From positions 806,001 to 870,000 of the forward strand of contig NZ_JACOPF010000001.1 of NCBI RefSeq assembly GCF_014287475.1: a stretch of 64,000 nucleotides of DNA. Reading direction: 5' to 3'. Position 1 is the stretch's first letter. Every line of letters begins with the position of its first letter. Positions 9,241 through 17,771 of this stretch are shown in pieces. The position numbers and the translations under genes were made by a program. The notes under the pieces are model-generated. The model made no database searches, was not told the DNA's origin, and saw nothing but the letters and a program-made list of their open reading frames with translations. The DNA comes from Mediterraneibacter hominis (GTDB lineage: Bacteria; Bacillota; Clostridia; Lachnospirales; Lachnospiraceae).

Positions 9241-9630
9241 TTACGCTTTTTCATCCTCATACATTTCTTTTAGCAGCCCGTGAATCAGATTCTGCTTTCT
9301 CTTATTCAGAGCGCTGTACATCCTGCATATATCTATATGATTTTCTGTAAATTGCTGAAATTCAATCCAGTATTCCTCTGTAAGCCTTTTATCTGACATC
9401 TTCAGAATATAATCGATAGATACATGAAAAAAACGGGATAGTTGTATCAAAATATCTGCCGGCAGAGAATTTTCACCGTTTTCAATTCTACTGATAGTCT
9501 GCTGTGAGACATTGATTTTTGCAGCTAACTCTTCTTGCTTTAGCCTTCGTTCTTTTCGGAGTTCTTTTACCCGGTTATCCACTGTGTTCACACCCTTTAA
9601 TAATCTACTTATTATTGTATCGGATACCAA
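9241..9630 (-). CDS. XRE-family transcriptional regulator
   Basis: The core (about residues 20-75) is a Cro/C1 helix-turn-helix with the pattern LRKERRLKQEELAAKINVSQ and QTISRIENGENSLPA, followed by a helical C-terminal part of about 55 residues. The ATG at 9630 lacks a good ribosome site; a GTG about 17 codons later (preceded by AAAGGGTG) may be the real start. It faces another small HTH gene to its right across a short divergent gap. Target genes are unknown. Confidence 0.8.
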   Translation of the reverse strand: MVSDTIISRLLKGVNTVDNRVKELRKERRLKQEELAAKINVSQQTISRIENGENSLPADILIQLSRFFHVSIDYILKMSDKRLTEEYWIEFQQFTENHIDICRMYSALNKRKQNLIHGLLKEMYEDEKA

Positions 9631-9726
9631 CCGCAGTGCTATCCGATTATAAGGTTTATGTATACTCTGATATGATGTATTCCTATTTTATCCATATATC
9701 CAATGTTACAATAAATCTGGTGATGA

Positions 9727-9948
9727 ATGATGTTATCAAATACGTTAGGAAATCAATTAAAAGAACTCCGCATACAGCATAATATGAATCAGTCTGATCT
9801 TGCCGAAAAATTAAGTATACAAAGACAAACTATCTCTGCATACGAACGTGGAATCAGCATCCCAAATATTTTTATTTTGATTCAGATGGCTGATATCTAT
9901 AATATAACTTTGGATGAATTAGTCGGCAGAAAACAGCTTCTCAAATGA
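9727..9948 (+). CDS. Small XRE-family regulator
   Basis: A 73-residue protein that is almost only a Cro/C1 HTH: GNQLKELRIQHNMNQSDLAE, then QRQTISAYERGISIPN and a DELVG ending. It is transcribed divergently from the other HTH gene and precedes the acetyltransferase by 113 bases. Single-domain regulators of this kind are frequent in Firmicutes genomes. Function beyond DNA binding is unknown. Confidence 0.8.
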   Translation: MMLSNTLGNQLKELRIQHNMNQSDLAEKLSIQRQTISAYERGISIPNIFILIQMADIYNITLDELVGRKQLLK

Positions 9949-9984
9949 ACTGTTACGCTTTGGCAGACGAGTTCCTTTCACTGC

Positions 9985-10014
9985 TTGTAAATTTCTTCTC
10001 CTATAGAGTATAAT
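9985..10014 (+). promoter_or_regulatory. Sigma-A type promoter for the acetyltransferase
   Basis: TTGTAA at 9985-9990 and TATAAT at 10009-10014 are separated by 18 bases and lie about 48 bases before the acetyltransferase ATG. Confidence 0.6.
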
Positions 10015-10061
10015 AAGCCTTAGTGTACATATAGTAAGTATTTCACTAAAGGAGAACATTT

Positions 10062-10616
10062 ATGAATGAATATGAAAGAATGTTGCAAGGTGAACTCATT
10101 TCTCCGTCTGCTCCTGAGCTAAAGGAAATGAGAGTTTTTTGCAACCATATTATCTTTGAGTTGAACCAGCTCGACAACAGTCAAAAGCAAAAACGGTACG
10201 ATACATTAAAAAAGCTGTTGGGACATATGGGAGAAGATGTCAATATAAAATCTATATTTCAATGTGATTACGGAAGAAATATCTATGTAGGAAATCATGT
10301 ATTTATAAATTACAATTGTGTTATTGCCGATGTCGGAAAGGTTATCATTGGGGATCATGTAAAAATAGGTCCGCAGGTAGGCATCTATACAGTCAATCAT
10401 CCTCTAGACTCTGATGAAAGACTTACCGGTCAGGAATATGGGCGTACTATCAAACTTGGTGAGAATTGCTGGATCGGAGGCCATAGCGTAATCAATCCTG
10501 GTGTGACACTTGGGAAAAATGTCGTTGTAGCCTCTGGTTCTGTTGTCACAAAATCTTTCGGTGATAATGTTCTCCTCGCCGGAGTTCCGGCAAGAGTAAT
10601 CAAAACGCTTTCCTAA
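10062..10616 (+). CDS. Maltose/galactoside O-acetyltransferase family protein (LacA/Maa-like)
   Basis: The 184-residue protein has an N-terminal helical part followed by a left-handed beta-helix of hexapeptide repeats (about residues 70-175). The catalytic-His region GIYTVNHPLD and the acetyl-CoA-loop pattern IKLGENCWIGGHSVINPGV match the Maa/LacA group, which acetylates sugars using acetyl-CoA in the cytosol. AAAGGAGAAC precedes the ATG. It is monocistronic and ends at a palindrome. The sugar acceptor cannot be read from sequence. Confidence 0.85.
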   Translation: MNEYERMLQGELISPSAPELKEMRVFCNHIIFELNQLDNSQKQKRYDTLKKLLGHMGEDVNIKSIFQCDYGRNIYVGNHVFINYNCVIADVGKVIIGDHVKIGPQVGIYTVNHPLDSDERLTGQEYGRTIKLGENCWIGGHSVINPGVTLGKNVVVASGSVVTKSFGDNVLLAGVPARVIKTLS

Positions 10617-10624
10617 TTGCAATG

Positions 10625-10647
10625 TACAAGGAGAAAGTCTCCTTGTA
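10625..10647 (+). terminator. Perfect hairpin after the acetyltransferase gene
   Basis: TACAAGGAGA and TCTCCTTGTA form a perfect 10-bp stem with a 3-base loop, 9 bases after the stop codon. No T-run follows, so intrinsic termination is possible but not shown. Confidence 0.45.
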
Positions 10648-10713
10648 TATGGATACTGTTATATGCGTATTTGGATATTTAAAAAAGGTATTTAAAAAAA
10701 CTCAAAAAAATGA

Positions 10714-10742
10714 TTGACATTTAATCTGATAACAGGTATTAT
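10714..10742 (+). promoter_or_regulatory. Promoter of tRNA-Leu
   Basis: A consensus TTGACA at 10714-10719 and TATTAT at 10737-10742 with a 17-base spacer lie about 40 bases upstream of the tRNA. This is the strongest promoter by eye in the window and intact, so the tRNA is probably expressed after integration. Confidence 0.75.
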
Positions 10743-10782
10743 ATTATTCGTGGCGTGTGGATATTATCATACATGCCAAAAT

Positions 10783-10867
10783 GCGGAAGTGTCGGAACTG
10801 GCAGACGAGCAAGACTAAGGATCTTGTAAGCATTGCGCTTGTGTGGGTTCAAGTCCCATCTTCCGCA
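10783..10867 (+). tRNA. tRNA-Leu (anticodon AAG)
   Basis: The 85-base sequence folds as a class II tRNA: acceptor GCGGAAG pairs with CTTCCGC, the anticodon stem CAAGA/TCTTG encloses CTAAGGA with anticodon AAG, a long variable arm AAGC...GCTT follows, and the T-arm is GTGGG TTCAAGT CCCAT. The 3' CCA is not encoded. The 3' half probably serves as attachment site for the element that begins here. Confidence 0.9.
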
Positions 10868-10873
10868 TGTATT

Positions 10874-12331
10874 TTATTGGGCTAAATTCCTTGTATTTTC
10901 AAGGTTTTTAGCTTTTTTAAATTTTGCGAAATCAATAACTTGACTGTCCCACACTGTCCCACAAGTTTCATGTTTACCCTTAATAGAATTGTCATTTTGA
11001 ATATTCGGGATATTTTGGATGTGATCAGTAGATTCTAGTGCGTTTAGAACACAGTTTTCAGTTGTTTCATCATTTTCTACATTAAAAATATAATGTTTAA
11101 GTGTCGTAGATTCATCGGCATGTCCCAGCATATCTTTTACAATGCTAATATTAACTCCGTTGTGTAGTAGTGTAGAAGCATAGGTTTTTCTAATTTTATG
11201 CATTGTTTTAACTGGCATACCTATATGTTTGCAGCCTAATCTAACTTGGCAATCTATAGCATCTGGACTCAGTATTTTCCCATCTCTAACAAATAGAAAA
11301 TCTTTGTATTTCAGATGGTATTTTTTATTAATCTTTTTTACTCTCTCTATAATCTCTTTTGCTCTTTGAGTTAATGGTATCCACCTATCACCATCTTCGG
11401 ATTTTGTATACTCTACAACTACAAAGCCTTTACTTTGAACGTTATCTAAATTGGAAGTATCAAATTCCTCTATGACTTGTCTATGAATATGAATCCGATT
11501 ACCTACGATGTCAGAAATACTAATAGCCAATATTTCGCCTTTTCGTGCACCTAATTCAAAATCTAATATTACAGCTAACGGTGCCGTATTAGATGGGTTA
11601 TTTTGTATTCTTCGTTCCATTTCATTATAGAACAATTCTCTTTCATCATTCTGATATACTTCAGTTTTATTACTTTTCTTTTTTGAATTTAAAAGATTTT
11701 TTTTATTGACTTTCGTGCGATAAGGATTCTTAGTAATATACTCAGCGTCTTCTGCATATTCTAGTGTTTGTTTTAAAAGACCACACATATTATAAAATGC
11801 CTTTTTATTTAATTTCTCTGTATTTGTAACATCAGCCAAAAAATAATCAATATCTATTTTTCGGATTCTTACAAACGGCATAGAAATAAAATCGGGATAT
11901 TTTTTATAAAATCGTTTCCAATCCGCCATCATTCTACGAATTGTACCTGATGATACTTCCTTTGCTTTGTATTGCATAAATTCATAAAACAGCATTTCCA
12001 AAGACATTTTTTCTATATTTTCTTTATTTTTTAACGCTGATTTTTTATCTTGTCCAAGATAATGCTGGTATATTACATCTTCAAGATCTTTTTTGTGCCT
12101 ACGTTTAACTCTTTTCTTCTCTCCATTGGCATCGTAACAAGGCAAATGTGTATACCATACCTTTTCTTTTTCGTTATACCATATGGAAAATTGATGTTTT
12201 TTTAAAATCTCCTCTCTTTTATTCATTTCAACTTGTTCTTGCACGTATGATACATTTATTATGCCATTTTTAATAGCATAATTCAACATTTCTTCTTCCG
12301 TACAAAGTTGTCTATTACAAATATATATCAA
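10874..12331 (-). CDS. int: Tyrosine site-specific recombinase (integrase)
   Basis: The C-terminal half has the catalytic set: Arg in ELGARKGEILAIS, HKIRKTYAST, LGHADESTT and the nucleophile Tyr in LKHYIF. The N-terminal half holds an AP2/SAM-like DNA-binding domain with a basic segment. It catalyses insertion into and excision from tRNA-Leu, whose 3' end is 6 bp from its stop. The longest frame starts with TTG at 12331, but the ribosome site GAAAGGA is only one base away; ATA or ATT codons a few bases later, or an ATG after GGAAGAAGAA (codon 15), are alternatives. Expression is probably controlled by the palindrome in its promoter. Confidence 0.9.
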   Translation of the reverse strand: MIYICNRQLCTEEEMLNYAIKNGIINVSYVQEQVEMNKREEILKKHQFSIWYNEKEKVWYTHLPCYDANGEKKRVKRRHKKDLEDVIYQHYLGQDKKSALKNKENIEKMSLEMLFYEFMQYKAKEVSSGTIRRMMADWKRFYKKYPDFISMPFVRIRKIDIDYFLADVTNTEKLNKKAFYNMCGLLKQTLEYAEDAEYITKNPYRTKVNKKNLLNSKKKSNKTEVYQNDERELFYNEMERRIQNNPSNTAPLAVILDFELGARKGEILAISISDIVGNRIHIHRQVIEEFDTSNLDNVQSKGFVVVEYTKSEDGDRWIPLTQRAKEIIERVKKINKKYHLKYKDFLFVRDGKILSPDAIDCQVRLGCKHIGMPVKTMHKIRKTYASTLLHNGVNISIVKDMLGHADESTTLKHYIFNVENDETTENCVLNALESTDHIQNIPNIQNDNSIKGKHETCGTVWDSQVIDFAKFKKAKNLENTRNLAQ

Positions 12332-12361
12332 GTCCTTTCATTACAAAAATAATATATATGT

Positions 12362-12390
12362 ATAATAGGACAGGCAATACCTGTCCTCAA
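12362..12390 (-). promoter_or_regulatory. Integrase promoter with palindromic operator
   Basis: On the minus strand TTGAGG (12385-12390) and TATTAT (12362-12367) are exactly 17 bases apart. The spacer is almost filled by a perfect palindrome, AGGACAGG-CAATA-CCTGTCCT (12367-12387). A repressor bound there would cover both boxes and shut off the recombinase. No adjacent repressor gene is seen. Confidence 0.6.
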
Positions 12391-12403
12391 ACAATAATAT
12401 TTT

Positions 12404-12919
12404 TTATTTCCCTGTACTTCCGATACCACCAGTTCTTTCGTCATTAGCCATATCATCATTAGTTATGCCAAATGATACGAAAATACCTTGTGCAAATTTA
12501 TCTCCGGCTTTTAACTTGAATATCTTGTTGCCATTGTTACTAATCTTTATAAATATATGACCTTCGTTTTCAGCGTAATAATAATCACTGTCAATAATTC
12601 CAACTGTGTTATCGATCTGCATACGATATTTGAATCCCATGCTGCTTCTCGGAAAACACATTAATACCCATCCTTCATCAATTTTGCATCTAATTCCTGT
12701 AGGAACTTTAATAGATTCTCCGGGTTTTAAGCATATATCAAATGGTGTTGAAAAATCATATCCTGCACTACCTTTCGTTGCTCTCAATGGAATACTAATG
12801 TGTTCATACATTTCTTTTACACAACTCATATCCGTTATTGTGTTCTCACAGAATTCATTTGTATATGCTTTTACATACTGTTTATATGACACTTTTTTAA
12901 ATTTCGCTATTCTATCCAA
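12404..12919 (-). CDS. dut: dUTPase
   Basis: The trimeric-dUTPase motifs are present in order: KGSAGYDF, PRSSMGFKYR, GIIDSDYY, a GDKFAQGIF stretch and the C-terminal ERTGGIGSTGK P-loop-like motif. It hydrolyses dUTP to dUMP and pyrophosphate, keeping uracil out of DNA and feeding dTMP synthesis. The protein has an N-terminal extension of about 40 residues. I start at the second TTG, 9 bases after AGGAGA; the first TTG at 12925 is too close to it. It fits the element's nucleotide-supply set. Confidence 0.88.
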   Translation of the reverse strand: MDRIAKFKKVSYKQYVKAYTNEFCENTITDMSCVKEMYEHISIPLRATKGSAGYDFSTPFDICLKPGESIKVPTGIRCKIDEGWVLMCFPRSSMGFKYRMQIDNTVGIIDSDYYYAENEGHIFIKISNNGNKIFKLKAGDKFAQGIFVSFGITNDDMANDERTGGIGSTGK

Positions 12920-12941
12920 ATCCAAAATCTCCTATTCTTAT

Positions 12942-13550
12942 TTATTGTATATATACATCTGCATATTGTCTTCCAAAATTAATACACTCATCGTAAGTAT
13001 TCATATAAATATCAATAACCCCTGATGTTGGGCATACGTCTGCAATAGTATATGTGCCAATACCGTTAATATTTATAACTGTACCGATTGGAAAATCGCA
13101 TGAGGCCGCACAGCCAACATAAGGGTATTCTCCATTTGCCATTGCATTGCCTGTCCATGTATAAGCTGTAATTTGATATGTTCCTGCGTAATTGTTTGTA
13201 CTTTGCGTATATTCATTTTCGGAATATGTATCTTCTACAGGAGCATAGTATTCTTCAGCCATAACTTCGGGAACTGATTCTTCTATTGTAATAACTTCTT
13301 CCGTACTTTGCGCTTCTTCTACGATTTCAGCTACTTCTTCTGCTTCAGTTTCTTCCGTATTCTCTTTTTCATTTTTGTTTATAGCATCAGCTTCATTAGT
13401 TTCATTTTCTTTTATAGTCGTAGCAGTTTTGGTATTCTCTACTTTTTCTTTCCTATCATTAGCATCAGACTTTATATTATAATAGATGAATCCACTTAAT
13501 ATTACGATAATGCACGTACACAATGCACCAATTCTCATCTTCTTTTTCAT
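12942..13550 (-). CDS. Membrane-anchored 3D-domain protein (RlpA/MltA-like barrel)
   Basis: A basic N-terminus and one hydrophobic segment (residues about 7-24) are followed by a long acidic, Glu/Thr-rich linker (about 28-115) and a C-terminal domain with QITAYTWTGNAMANG, GCAASCDFPIGT and GVIDIYM. This matches the 3D domain, a double-psi barrel found in lytic transglycosylase-like cell-wall enzymes. It is probably exported and membrane-tethered, acting on or binding peptidoglycan. The three Asp of the family name are not all obvious here, so catalytic activity is uncertain. Its start overlaps the end of the next upstream gene by 4 bases. Confidence 0.65.
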   Translation of the reverse strand: MKKKMRIGALCTCIIVILSGFIYYNIKSDANDRKEKVENTKTATTIKENETNEADAINKNEKENTEETEAEEVAEIVEEAQSTEEVITIEESVPEVMAEEYYAPVEDTYSENEYTQSTNNYAGTYQITAYTWTGNAMANGEYPYVGCAASCDFPIGTVININGIGTYTIADVCPTSGVIDIYMNTYDECINFGRQYADVYIQ

Positions 13551-13897
13551 ACGTTATCCTTTCTATCATATTGAATAATTTTATTTCGGTTCATGTCACA
13601 AAGAATTTTATTAACTCCTGAAATAACTTTTTTAAGTACGATATTTTTATTTTTGTTAGAATACTCGGAATCATAATATGGAAAATAAAGCAACTCAGAA
13701 TTATTATCAATTACATCATAACCAATATAATTATCAGGAAATGACACAAGAAATGATATAGAAATTGTAGGTATATCTTTATATTTATACAATGGAAATA
13801 TTAATTTATAACTTGTCCCATATTTTTTAAAGCCATAATCAATCAGTTTTTCATGGGTGCATGCTTTATTTAGCTTTAATATCTTTATGCGAATCAC
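13547..13897 (-). CDS. Hypothetical protein
   Basis: A 116-residue Lys-rich protein of mixed alpha/beta character with no motif I recognise. The reading frame has no ATG near its beginning: AAAGGAG is followed by GTG after one base, ATT after four and ATA after ten, so the start codon is uncertain. It overlaps the 3D-domain gene by 4 bases. Confidence 0.55.
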   Translation of the reverse strand: MIRIKILKLNKACTHEKLIDYGFKKYGTSYKLIFPLYKYKDIPTISISFLVSFPDNYIGYDVIDNNSELLYFPYYDSEYSNKNKNIVLKKVISGVNKILCDMNRNKIIQYDRKDNV

Positions 13898-13927
13898 ACT
13901 CCTTTGCGATAAATATTATGGGACTCA

Positions 13928-14464
13928 TCATTTAGAATCCCATAATACTATTTTTCCCTTTGATAACGATTTTTGTACATCTATGACACGTTGATTTGTA
14001 CTTCCAGCCCAGGGGTAATTCAAATCAAACTTGTCTTTCTCATACATACCGTCCACTAAAACATCTGCTCTTTTCATAATAGACTGTCTTAATGCACTAG
14101 TTTCCGTTAAACGATCAACTGAACAATTGGAGAATAATTGTTCAAAAGTGAAGCCTGTGTATATCCATATTGTTTTTTCAGGAAAATATTTTTTGATTTT
14201 ATCACATAGCGAAAAGATTGTTGTTAGATTTGATTCATGAAGTGGATCTCCGCCAGTAAATGTAATACCTGAAATATAATCTTTGGAAAGCTCCTTAAAT
14301 AATTCTTCTTCCGCTTCCTTATCAAATTCAATTCCACTTTTAATATCCCATGTTTGTGGATTTTGACATTCATCGCAATGATGTTCACATCCAGAGCACC
14401 ATAAACATACTCTGAGTCCAGAACCATTTAACATATCATCTGTAGTTATATTATGATAATTCAC
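13928..14464 (-). CDS. nrdG: Anaerobic ribonucleotide reductase activase NrdG
   Basis: The 178-residue radical-SAM protein has the cluster motif CEHHCDEC (CxxxCxxC), GITFTGGDPL and the C-terminal NQRVIDVQ of NrdG. It uses an iron-sulfur cluster and S-adenosylmethionine to install the glycyl radical on NrdD. The start is a GTG 9 bases after AGGAGGT. It lies directly downstream of nrdD, as in most genomes. The enzyme is oxygen-sensitive, so the element is adapted to an anaerobic host. Confidence 0.92.
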   Translation of the reverse strand: MNYHNITTDDMLNGSGLRVCLWCSGCEHHCDECQNPQTWDIKSGIEFDKEAEEELFKELSKDYISGITFTGGDPLHESNLTTIFSLCDKIKKYFPEKTIWIYTGFTFEQLFSNCSVDRLTETSALRQSIMKRADVLVDGMYEKDKFDLNYPWAGSTNQRVIDVQKSLSKGKIVLWDSK

Positions 14465-14478
14465 TGTCAGGCTACCTC

Positions 14479-17400
14479 CTACATAGATTTTCTATCTCTA
14501 ATTTCCGCATTTTTAGCTTCATTATATCTAGTATCTCCATGTACTCTTGTAAACCCTAAGTATCCATTCATCCTATCGATTTTAGTAATATCTTTACTTC
14601 CACAAACGGGACATTCGCTCATATTTAATTCTTCATGTCCGCAATGCTCACAATATGCAAGTGAAAGATTTACACCCTCATAAAAACCTTTTTTCATAGC
14701 TCTACGAATCAATGTTACTACAGCTTCTTTATTATAATTTACAGGATAACGACAATATTGAATTTTCCCACCATTAAAGTAATTCCAGAATCTTTCTTCA
14801 TAGTCTTGTTTTTCTATTGGAGTAATATCTTCCGATACATGGCAATGAAATGAATTTGATACGTATTCTCTATCAGATACATTTTCAATAATTCCATATT
14901 GTTTTCTGAATTGTTGTACTTGCAATCCGCATAAGCTCTCAGCAGGCGTTCCGTAAATTGCATATAACAATTTATCTTCTTCTTTGAACTGATTGATTTT
15001 CTTATTTATATATTTCATTACTTCAAGAGCAAATTCACCATCTTCAATAATGGATTTCCCGTTATATAGTTCTTGAAGTTCATTTAACGCGGTAATACCA
15101 AAGGATAATGTCATTGGTTTGAGGATGGATTTAATTTTATCTGTTGGTTTTAATGTTCCTCCATATAATCCACCTTCACAAAACGCAACCGGATTTACAG
15201 AAGCTTTTATTTCTCCAATATAATCATATGTTCTTTTATGAAGATTACGGATCATTTCAAGATAATAATCCAGAACTTCCCAAAAATCTTTAGACTCATT
15301 TCTTGATTTTGCAAGAATCATCGGCAAATGTAGGCTAACAACGCCTAAGTTAAATCTACCTTCAAATACCGCTTTATCATTTTCATCCGCCGACTCCATT
15401 CCGCCCCTTTCATACCACGGAGAAAGAAATGCTCTGCAATTGTGAGAATAAACACCACTAACTTCAAAATGGCTACTATCTGTTTCGACATCATAGCTAT
15501 AGTCATTTTTTTGAACTTTATTCACACTTACTACTGTTGAAATCTGATGATTTCTTTCTGAAAAGCTTTCAGTATAATTATTACGTTTTTTCTCACAAGC
15601 AATGTATTCAATAAGTTTATTATCTGGATAAAATTCTATTCTATATCTAATAAGAGTTGGGTTATTTGAATTATAATGGTTATAATATACTTTTGCAGGC
15701 ATTCCCAGAGATTGCGCAAGAGCCATTTGTTGTAATGCAAGTTCTTTATTTGTAGATCTAATTTGTACAACAGACCCACCGTGTGAATTCGGGTTAATAT
15801 ATCCATCTGCATCAATCATACCAGCAAGAAATGCATATTTACTTTCATTATTCCAGGAAAACACTTCATTAGGAATATGCCTATTCTTTTTATTTATTCC
15901 TCCGAACATACTAGTAAAATAATTAATGGCATACTGAAGATTTGATTTGTCATCTGCAATAGTACATATATCTTTATAATTCCCTTTACTTCCTCTATTT
16001 TGATTTACTATTTTTGAGTCTAATGAAAAATATTTTTTCATCGTAGATATATATTTTTCTGCAATTTCGTTTTCACCATTTTCTGCAATTGATATAAAAA
16101 CATGATTATTTTGATAGCATCCATCACAAAGCACTACGCCTAACAACCAAGCTTTATCGGTATTGAATATAATGTTTTCTTGATTATATTGTTCTGAATT
16201 TATATATATATTATCGTTGCAATTTAATTCGCAAACTTCTTTTGTAATTCCAGAACATGTGGTTATTTTATGATCTGATGTGCAAAGTAGTCTTCGCCCG
16301 TTTGATAATTGAACATCTACCCATTCATCTGATAAATTACGAATAATCTTTTTTGTATTTACAAATCCATTTTTCGTGTCATATATCAAAACATCTTTTA
16401 ATTCCATGTACAAATGTGGTTGACCTACTATTTGCTGTTTTACTTCAAAATGGTCAGTAAGCCTATTCCACATACGTTCGAAAGATTCCACATATAGTTT
16501 ATCATTAAATTGATATGTTATTACTTCTTTGCCATCAACGCATCCCATTGGACTAACTACCTCGCCATATTTCTTGTACATACTCGGCACGTATCCTTCA
16601 CCCGTAAGGGAAAGCCAGTCTGGGTACATAGTTTTCATGCTACACTCAACCCCGGCATTAAACACATCTTCGTTAATGCAACCTTTACCGTGCAAATTTT
16701 CATCATATAAAAACACTAACTTTGGAAATAAAACTGGTTTTTTAAAGCCCTTTTTTCCCTGTCCTTCTTTATGCACATTTAAAAATGTAATTGAAGCCAT
16801 CTTTCCAAACTTACTTGTATCAAGACCAAATGTCATTGTAACGAAGGGATAGTCCCCTCTGGAACTGCCAACCGTGTTTAACTTATATTCAATTCCTTGC
16901 CACCCCTGTTCAAAATCTCTTTGGACTTTATTCGTAGCATACTCATTAGCAAGTTTTTCTATCGATACATCATCGCATTTATTTTTTCTTGTTATTTCTA
17001 AATATTCCTTTTTATAACTCTCAAAGCTCTTTTTGGCATACGGTACTAAAATCGTATCAACTCTTGGAACTGTAAATCCTCCGTATTGTTGTGCGGCGGT
17101 TGAAAGAATAATATCACCCATAACATCAAATGCAGTGTCAAGTGAATTCGGCTCATTATACCATACGTTACCCATTTCAAAGCCATCTTTCATCACTTCC
17201 CCAACTCGGAACAGACAGCAATTAAACGTGTCTCTTCTAGCAGCCATATCATGCACATATATATATCCGTCATTGCATGCTTGCTTTTCATCCGTTGTCA
17301 TAAAGAATTTCTGATACAATGCTTTATTTAAAACATTAAATACAAGACTTCGTTTTGTAGCTACTAAAGCAGAATCAGTATTGGCATTGTCTTTATCACC

Positions 17401-17733
17401 TATATACATAATAGATTGACTTTTTTCATATACATCATCCATCATTTTTACAAAATCCAATTTATAATTTCTGTATTCTTGATATGATTTTCCTACCTCT
17501 GGATACATATTAAGCAATGTTTGCTCTACTACATTATGTACAAAACCAATCGGAACTTCCTCATCATCAAAATTTTCAGCTTCTATTTCTTCATAAACTC
17601 TATTACATATAATTGCATAATCATGATCTGTCAAGGTTATCAATGCTCTTTTTGCAGCTTTTGTCACGGCATTAATTATCTTTTGCTCATCATAATCTTG
17701 CAGCGTATTATCCTTCTTAATAACTTTTAGCAA
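14479..17733 (-). CDS. nrdD: Anaerobic ribonucleoside-triphosphate reductase NrdD with intein
   Basis: The 1084-codon frame encodes an N-terminal ATP-cone (about 1-90), the class III reductase barrel, a C-terminal zinc site CEHCGHEE...CPVCG and the glycyl-radical region RMNGYLGF. It reduces NTPs to dNTPs without oxygen after activation by NrdG. Residues 398-765 are an intein between SPMG and CRAFLSPWYERGG; removal leaves about 716 residues, normal for the family. The +1 Cys lies in the conserved MGC(R) loop, probably the active-site thiyl Cys. The start is TTG, 8 bases after AGGAGG. Confidence 0.93.
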   Translation of the reverse strand: MLKVIKKDNTLQDYDEQKIINAVTKAAKRALITLTDHDYAIICNRVYEEIEAENFDDEEVPIGFVHNVVEQTLLNMYPEVGKSYQEYRNYKLDFVKMMDDVYEKSQSIMYIGDKDNANTDSALVATKRSLVFNVLNKALYQKFFMTTDEKQACNDGYIYVHDMAARRDTFNCCLFRVGEVMKDGFEMGNVWYNEPNSLDTAFDVMGDIILSTAAQQYGGFTVPRVDTILVPYAKKSFESYKKEYLEITRKNKCDDVSIEKLANEYATNKVQRDFEQGWQGIEYKLNTVGSSRGDYPFVTMTFGLDTSKFGKMASITFLNVHKEGQGKKGFKKPVLFPKLVFLYDENLHGKGCINEDVFNAGVECSMKTMYPDWLSLTGEGYVPSMYKKYGEVVSPMGCVDGKEVITYQFNDKLYVESFERMWNRLTDHFEVKQQIVGQPHLYMELKDVLIYDTKNGFVNTKKIIRNLSDEWVDVQLSNGRRLLCTSDHKITTCSGITKEVCELNCNDNIYINSEQYNQENIIFNTDKAWLLGVVLCDGCYQNNHVFISIAENGENEIAEKYISTMKKYFSLDSKIVNQNRGSKGNYKDICTIADDKSNLQYAINYFTSMFGGINKKNRHIPNEVFSWNNESKYAFLAGMIDADGYINPNSHGGSVVQIRSTNKELALQQMALAQSLGMPAKVYYNHYNSNNPTLIRYRIEFYPDNKLIEYIACEKKRNNYTESFSERNHQISTVVSVNKVQKNDYSYDVETDSSHFEVSGVYSHNCRAFLSPWYERGGMESADENDKAVFEGRFNLGVVSLHLPMILAKSRNESKDFWEVLDYYLEMIRNLHKRTYDYIGEIKASVNPVAFCEGGLYGGTLKPTDKIKSILKPMTLSFGITALNELQELYNGKSIIEDGEFALEVMKYINKKINQFKEEDKLLYAIYGTPAESLCGLQVQQFRKQYGIIENVSDREYVSNSFHCHVSEDITPIEKQDYEERFWNYFNGGKIQYCRYPVNYNKEAVVTLIRRAMKKGFYEGVNLSLAYCEHCGHEELNMSECPVCGSKDITKIDRMNGYLGFTRVHGDTRYNEAKNAEIRDRKSM
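15439..16542 (-). other. Intein in NrdD (368 aa, LAGLIDADG endonuclease)
   Basis: Starts with Cys1 (CVDGKEVITYQ) and ends with SHN before Cys+1 of the extein, the classic class 1 ends. Block B is seen as CTSDHKI. Two dodecapeptide endonuclease motifs are visible, WLLGVVLCDG and FLAGMIDADG, the second with the catalytic acid. It should splice itself out of NrdD and home into intein-free nrdD alleles. Confidence 0.9.
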
Positions 17734-17771
17734 TAAATTGACCTCCTATTAATCTACTTTGCTTCATCTTA

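Noticed and set aside
10625..10647. Confident intrinsic terminator after the acetyltransferase
   Set aside because: The stem is perfect but no T-run follows; listed with low confidence only.
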